Origin: Asterias amurensis
Lineage: Eukaryota > Echinodermata > Asteroidea > Forcipulatida > Asteriidae
DNA length: 64,000 nucleotides
Assembly (NCBI RefSeq): GCF_032118995.1
Contig: NC_092649.1
Coordinates: 29,402,927 to 29,466,926 of the forward strand
Direction: 5' to 3'
Numbering within the stretch: the stretch's first letter is position 1; every line of letters begins with the position of its first letter. Shown here piece by piece: positions 60,101 to 64,000 of the stretch. The position numbers and the translations under genes are program-made. The notes under the pieces are model-generated. The model searched no databases, was not told the DNA's origin, and saw only the letters and a program-made list of their open reading frames with translations.

Positions 60101-63100
60101 GAACTGAGGAGATACATAGCCGCCTTGTTAAACTCTTCGTCCTTGTTTTTACTCATAATCTGAATGAGTAAGCCCAGGCCTTCATTCTCCAACAACTGCC
60201 TCTGGCTCCTTTCTGTAAATTAACACATTTCACCACCAAACATCACAGAAATCTTTAAAAAATGATCAGTCTATCAAAATAGCCAATGGAACTCTCGGAA
60301 CAGCAACTTGGTTTCTAGTCCAAACACCACTGGTTTATTTACATTGTTTGATTGGGTCGATATCATAAAGTCTTTGGAGATCTATTAATAACTTATGGCT
60401 AGTCCTCAGTTAGAACAAGTAACTCCTCCTCACTCGAGATCACAACTCTTTGTGAAATTTACTCCAGGTAGTAAATCAGGGCTCGTTTTTACAAACCACT
60501 AAGAAGACCACTTAAGAAGACTTGTTAATATAACCTTAGTAATTTGTGTTGTGACATATGCTTAGCAATAAAGATTGATGCATAATCAAGATATATAGTC
60601 GGTCTAACGAAAAGACATTTATAAAAACATAATAGCCTAAGATGGAAGGTTTATCTGTACATACAGTTGTCATTAATGGAAACATTAATCCTTTAACCCT
60701 TAAGTAGAACATATTTGGGGGAAAAAGCACCCACTTAGGTTCAATGTTTAGTATGGGTTTTGCCACCATCAGTTTCTTACCGCATTTTTCTGTGAGGCGA
60801 CCCAAGGTTAGAATGATGTTCACCTTGTACTCCGTATCTATGACACTCATCTCCAAAAGCTGAAGCAATAGCGGTATGACATTAAGGTTCACAAGTCTTG
60901 CGTGGTTTTGCTCTAGGAGAAAGAGAACAATAACATCTGAATTAATTGTCGTTTAACTGATTGGTCTAAATGTGGGGAGGTAAAAGGCGCTGCAAATTAA
61001 CGTGAAAGCATCATAAGGCTTAGGCCTATAACTGCAAACAAGGATAACAAAAATGAAGATTTTATATTTACCACAGCCTGTGATGCACGAGACGAACAGG
61101 TTTGCTAACTGTAATGCAGCCAACACATAATCATGATGTGGATTCGTCAAGAGATTCACAATGACACCTTTCAGAAGACTAACAAGGACCTCAATGCCAC
61201 CAATGATACCAAACCTGACCTGGTTACACACTGGGGTTTAAAATAATACAGTCAAGATATCATTAACAGCACCAATTCATCCCATGATGGAATGGGACAA
61301 ATGGCACATTATCATCTTGCTTGATACAGCCCCAGTTGTAGTCAATAAGCCATTTGTGAGTTAGTCTTGAATAATGTCTGGTACAATGACAATTGCTTAA
61401 TTAAAATGTACCACTCACATTTGAAGTCCTCAGACTATAGAGTAGGTTGCTATGTCATATGATTAGGGGCAAGCTTTTGCGTAGTTGCGTAAGAGAAGGT
61501 GAACACTACACAATTATGAATGGATGTGTATGGCACAATGGTACCAGGGTTTGCTTATCTGGAAGTTGCTATACAAAAGCTTGCCCCTTATCATGTGACA
61601 TACATGTAGCAACTGTCTTTATAGTCTGAGGAATTCAAATTTAAGAGGTAACTTGTGATTAAGCATGTCATTTTACCAGACATTATTCAAATCTAACAAG
61701 CAAATGGCTTACTGATGATGATGACTAAATCATCCAAGTTGCATCACTTTGGTATATTTCTTTCAAACTGCTTACCTACCAAAATAGTTTTTGAGTTTGA
61801 CGTTTCGACAAAATCGAGAAAGTCTCAGATAGGGTAAAAAGTTAGCAGCTATTATAACTATGTTAGGCCAAAATTATACACAAGATTTAAAAACAAATTA
61901 AACAGAAGTTGAGAAACGCAGTTAATAATGAGAATGATAATAAATAAAAGATCGTGGGGTGTCGTGGCCGAGCGGTTAAGAGCACCAAATTTAAACTCAG
62001 CTGATTCTGTTCAGCAGAGAGTGGGTTCGAATCCCGGTCATGACACTTGTGTCCCTGAGCAAGACACTTAACTATTATTGCTTCTCTCCACCCAGGGGTA
62101 AATGGGGACCTGTGAGGGCAGAGATGGTTCTTGTGATTGATTGAGCCGAGTAGCACTAACATGCGCCTATTCTTCATTTCAGGAGTCAAAATGTACAAAA
62201 AGAATTGACTCACAAAATGGTGGAAATGGTAAACGTGTATTGTGCAGCAGTACGTTCCACGCTGTGAAAGGGTCAATACAAGAACATCACCATTGGAGCA
62301 CACTACAACATATATTAAGAATGATGCATCCAGACCCAATTGACAGGAGATGACGGGTAAAGATGGTATAACATGTCAATAAAACAAAGAGCTGACGTGA
62401 GCTGCAACCTGGCAAAATAATATCAAATTCATTGAAAAGAAACAACTACTATAAGCCCAACTGAGTGAAGAAAACAGACAGTTTGATGAAGCTGTTTTCA
62501 ATGTTTGATTAAAAAAACATTCTTAGGAGAAAGCTGATGTCTTTGATAGTTCTTACCACTGTTTGCAACACTTAATGACAGGTATGAGGCCGTTTGCCGA
62601 ATGATCGTTGGATCCTTTGTCTTATTAAGAAGGGCAACAGCAGTTGGGAATGTCATTGCACATAGCTGCTGATTTTCATCTGAAATGAAGCCAATGACGG
62701 GCATGTTATTGTGAAAGTCATTAAATTTGTCATATCATCTTTAATTTGTGTAATTTTAGAGGAAATACCAAGCATATCTAGGACTTATTGTCTTGGTTTG
62801 ATTTGGGGTTGAATATGTGCATGCAACTCAGTTTTTGTCAATTAAAAAGGATAAAGATAAAGAAATGGACAAATGGCGAACAAGTCTATGCTTAAGGCTT
62901 TGTTCAATAGTTTGCTATGTAACAAACGGGTCATAGATTCGAAAGTACTCCAAAAATGAATGACCCAAAAAACTTATTATAGTATACTAGGTGAAAAGCG
63001 CTGCAGCTGTTGATGAACTATTTCGAGAAAGGATTCCCTTTGAAGAAATACAGATTGGACAATTCTTTAACCCAAACCATTTGAATCTGAGAAAGAAGTA

Positions 63101-63939
63101 ATGCATGAACCGCTCTCGAATTTTTTGGTGTTTGTGTCTATCTCCAAATGATGCGGCTAGAGAAGCGGCTAGTACTTACTGTCACCTTACTAAACGTGAA
63201 CAGGTTTGACGTTCGTGTGAAAACACTTTGTCATTTTTTCACCGTTTTCTCATCAATTATACACTGAATTCAACTGAACTTAGACCTATGGCTTTTATTG
63301 TATCTTTCTTTCAAAAATAACCTGAATCTTTGACTGTACCTTTATTATCTAGTTCAAAAAGTATTAACCTTGCATTTAAAAATATTTAATTTTTTTGCTG
63401 AATGAAATGACAAAGACACATCCACTTCTCTATATTCATTATTGCAAGACTGAAAAGTTGATTATTTTAAAACTCTCATTATTGATATGAGCAGCGCCAG
63501 TCACACAGGCCCCGATAACAAGAACGAAAATGATAATTATACAAATGCACGCCTTCGATTGGTTAAAATGCTCCACGCAGAATACGCCCACGCTAATTCA
63601 ACCAATCGAGGGCATGCATTTGTATCGTTATCGTTTTCGTTCTCGTTATCGGGGCCTGTGTGACCGGGCCTTAAGTCTCAGTTTCAAATCAACTGTGAAT
63701 TTGGTGAATGTTTTCAACCGTGCCAAAAAAACAGCACATAGTCTTGAGTAAGATTAACAAAGAGGCAACCATGTTCATCTAAAACCGAATATTTCATACC
63801 ATTTTGAGGGTTATTGACACAACCGCTCAAAGCGCTTGTGACACAGGTCCACAGTTCAAGCTGATCATCTTTGGTCTGAGTCTTCATCTGACCCATCTGA
63901 CCGGGTAATCTTATAGAATCAGCAGAGGGATGAAACATC
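50992..63939 (-). CDS. TERB1: TERB1, meiotic telomere-attachment protein (partial; 5' end outside window)
   Basis: In transcription order the exons are 63939-63800, 62679-62557, 61230-61072, 60912-60781, 60212-60087, 57855-57659, 57256-57122, 56528-56394, 55569-about 55013, 54815-54762, 52830-52664 and 51189-50992. All have GT-AG borders, and all phases agree except inside the 55 kb exon. The N-terminal half is ARM-like helices (NPQN|DENQQLC, YKVNIILTLGRLTEKCG, DEEFNKAAMYLLSSC), the middle is disordered, and the C-terminus is a Myb-like domain (NFTEEEV, WNSILW). This order and these motifs match vertebrate TERB1, which with TERB2 and MAJIN tethers meiotic telomeres to the inner nuclear membrane. 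Upstream exons lie beyond 64000. The last exon was not found: the Myb exon ends in a good donor, or may read through to a stop at 50944. Confidence 0.92.
51668..52258. mobile_element. Large fold-back element inside TERB1 intron
   Basis: Arms about 190 bp long: TTCAAAGCTTCATAACTCAA... at the left faces TTGAGTTATGAAGCTTTGAC at the right, and GATTCACATTCCATGGCA faces TGCCATGGAATGTGAATC. The open frames inside come from the palindrome. Confidence 0.75.
52300..52410 (+). mobile_element. tRNA-derived SINE fragment, CTAGTCAA family
   Basis: TAGTTGGTAGAGTGCTGG, then CTCTAGTCAATTATGCTTTG and TTCAACCCAAAATTG. Confidence 0.5.
52664..52830 (-). CDS. TERB1: TERB1 exon, basic linker before the Myb domain
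   Basis: Acceptor GTTATAG, donor GAAGCT|GTAAGA. Encodes LDSSPESKANTSADT then RRVRTAGRTKRCPH and LERRCKQEA: Ser-rich, then basic, like the region just before the vertebrate TERB1 Myb domain. Leaves at a codon boundary as the Myb exon requires. Confidence 0.7.
53249..53645. mobile_element. Candidate TIR element, ACAAAAATGAGTC ends
   Basis: GGTTCTACAAAAATGAGTCG and TGACTCATTTTTGCAGAGCC are inverted about 400 bp apart, within a TERB1 intron. Confidence 0.5.
53784..53875. mobile_element. Short palindromic element
   Basis: GGGTCAAAACATGCACAAAA and the facing TTTGGAGTATGTTTTGACCC, with GGATGGTAC/GTACCATCC inside. Confidence 0.55.
54762..54815 (-). CDS. TERB1: TERB1 small exon (candidate)
   Basis: Acceptor TTTTTAG, donor CCCAG|GTTTGT. 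Encodes KRTASCSVILHPLPECP in phase with the next exon, where the split codon becomes Gly. Supported by splice signals and phase only. Confidence 0.5.
55013..55569 (-). CDS. TERB1: Probable TERB1 middle exon(s), reading frame unresolved
   Basis: The acceptor TTGCAG at 55570 opens 92 codons in phase (DPVPDEIPSEPCGSVSNQG...) ending at a stop at 55291-55293. Two further open stretches in other frames follow directly: about 55285-55052 (VPTAPVTQLRQVPKAFKK) and 55127-54945 (SNDSFLRKHSVHNASSYS). Both have a coding-like, Ser- or Lys-rich composition. A donor TCCA|GTGAAG at 55013 in the last frame has the phase needed by the 54762-54815 exon. The frame changes fall near homopolymer runs. Sequence error, an unseen short intron or decay are all possible. 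Confidence 0.5.
56394..56528 (-). CDS. TERB1: TERB1 exon, second copy of a duplicated 45-codon exon
   Basis: Same length, borders and phase as 57122-57256, with a handful of replacements (for example KGKTTSSNK against KVKTTNCNK) and no stop, so both can be included together or alternatively. Confidence 0.75.
57122..57256 (-). CDS. TERB1: TERB1 exon, first copy of a duplicated 45-codon exon
   Basis: Acceptor TTTTAG, donor AAGAG|GTGAAA. Encodes TCTSVDVVHTAK...RPSSHSQVSDAESFREL; Ser-rich and probably unstructured. Phase 0 at both ends. A near copy with the same borders is at 56394-56528. Confidence 0.75.
57484..57627. mobile_element. Fold-back MITE, family B, half element
   Basis: Right half only (TTATCTCGCAAGTTCGATG to AGTGTCCACTGCCTTTAA), in the TERB1 intron next to the 57659-57855 exon. 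Confidence 0.7.
57659..57855 (-). CDS. TERB1: TERB1 exon, charged, possibly coiled coil
   Basis: Acceptor TCTGTAG, donor AAAAG|GTAGGC. Sixty-five codons rich in Lys, Glu and Arg (SRLEEECQIKRSEVLTSMKK) follow the ARM domain, where vertebrate TERB1 has a helical linker. Enters at phase 2 and leaves at a codon boundary, fitting the phase-0 exons after it. Confidence 0.78.
57915..58115 (+). mobile_element. tRNA-derived SINE, CTAGTCAA family
   Basis: A leader GACAAAATGGAGAGACC is shared with 13190-13375. The head TAGCTCAGTTGGTAGAGG and GTGAGTTCAAATCCCGC is flanked by pairing AAGAGC/GCTCTT, but the anticodon arm is poor. Confidence 0.55.
59012..59144. mobile_element. Fold-back MITE, GGGGTCGATTTCACAAAGAG ends
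   Basis: GGGGTCGATTTCACAAAGAG faces CTCTTTGTGAAATCCACCCC, with TTAGGACTAGTCC repeats inside. A degenerate relative is at about 60355-60468. Confidence 0.65.
60087..60212 (-). CDS. TERB1: TERB1 exon, last ARM repeat
   Basis: Acceptor TTTACAG, donor CATTG|GTAAGA. Encodes ENEGLGLLIQIMSKNKDEE then FNKAAMYLLSSC, corresponding to vertebrate NNGLPLMIQALTESQNEELNKAA. Confidence 0.9.
60781..60912 (-). CDS. TERB1: TERB1 exon, ARM repeat
   Basis: Acceptor CTCCTAG, donor TGCG|GTAAGA. Encodes NLNVIPLLLQLLEMSV and YKVNIILTLGRLTEKCG; the second part matches the vertebrate IMLTLGHCTEDC motif. Confidence 0.9.
61072..61230 (-). CDS. TERB1: TERB1 exon, ARM repeat
   Basis: Acceptor CCCCAG, donor TGTG|GTAAAT. 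Encodes VRFGIIGGIEVLVSLLKG and HHDYVLAALQLANLFVSC, a typical two-helix ARM pattern. Phase matches both neighbours. Confidence 0.88.
61419..61642. mobile_element. Fold-back element in TERB1 intron
   Basis: CCTCAGACTATAGAGTAGGT faces the inverted TATAGTCTGAGG at the right end, and GGGGCAAGCTTTTG faces CAAAAGCTTGCCCC. Confidence 0.65.
61958..62150 (+). mobile_element. tRNA-derived SINE, partial
   Basis: TGTCGTGGCCGAGCGGTTAA, GTGGGTTCGAATCCCGGTCA, then CCTGAGCAAGACACTTAAC and CACCCAGGGGTAAATGGGG. The 3' part is lost. In a TERB1 intron. Confidence 0.75.
62557..62679 (-). CDS. TERB1: TERB1 exon, ARM region
   Basis: Acceptor TTTCAG, donor AGTG|GTAAGA. Encodes DENQQLCAMTFPTAVALL and RQTASYLSLSVANS, the direct counterpart of ENQQICCSVFPSA...GLTVANN in the vertebrate protein as I recall it. 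Phase 2 in, 1 out. Confidence 0.9.
63499..63664. mobile_element. Fold-back MITE in TERB1 intron
   Basis: AGTCACACAGGCCCCGATAA faces TTATCGGGGCCTGTGTGACC, with CGATTGG/CCAATCG near the centre. Confidence 0.7.
63800..63939 (-). CDS. TERB1: TERB1 exon, ARM region
   Basis: Acceptor ATACAG, donor AATG|GTATGA. Encodes a helix ending in LWTCVTSALSGCVNNPQN; vertebrate TERB1 has a matching CSALCALVHNPQN stretch. Ends with one base of a split Asp codon completed by the next exon. Confidence 0.88.
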
Positions 63940-64000
63940 CTGTATGTGGAAATTAAAGATCAAGTCAGTCAGTTTGAAAAGATTACTGTATAACCCAAGA

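Overview
Eukaryotic, intron-bearing, AT-rich animal DNA, most likely from an echinoderm and perhaps a sea star. The two recognisable genes are metazoan families, all introns are GT-AG, and the non-coding DNA is full of tRNA-headed SINEs and TTAA-flanked fold-back elements of a kind I associate with echinoderm assemblies. The species call is an inference. No rRNA, functional tRNA, CRISPR or bacterial-type feature was seen.

Left two thirds (about 1-44.5 kb, + strand): a tandem TMEM168 family. Copy 1 (coding 11834-15649, three coding exons, 698 aa) is the conserved orthologue-like gene; its probable non-coding first exon lies about 10 kb upstream at a CpG-rich stretch ending at 1423. Copies 2 (23155-26822, 686 aa) and 3 (32284-35326, 684 aa) are intact but diverged and keep the same three coding exons and splice phases. 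Copy 4 (43217-about 44400) is a pseudogene. Copies 2-4 sit in repeated segments of roughly 10 kb, each with its own TATA-like promoter, short non-coding exon and intron 1. Copies 2 and 3 have changed a conserved Y-Y-S-G-H motif in the C-terminal domain to F-Y-C-G-D, and both have a minisatellite behind the stop codon whose unit is derived from the last codons of the gene. A fifth scrap of the family (50272-50360) lies inside a 1550-bp TIR element.

Right end (64000 down to 50992, - strand): most of TERB1, the meiotic telomere-attachment protein. Five ARM-type exons, a charged exon, a tandemly duplicated 45-codon exon, a middle exon of uncertain frame, and basic and Myb-like C-terminal exons all join in phase. 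The 5' exons lie beyond the window and the last short 3' exon was not found.

Between and inside these genes lie a 31-bp minisatellite of about 2.7 kb, a 102-unit ATT microsatellite, at least four TTAA-flanked fold-back families, several SINE families, other palindromic MITE-like elements, and one LINE 3' scrap.
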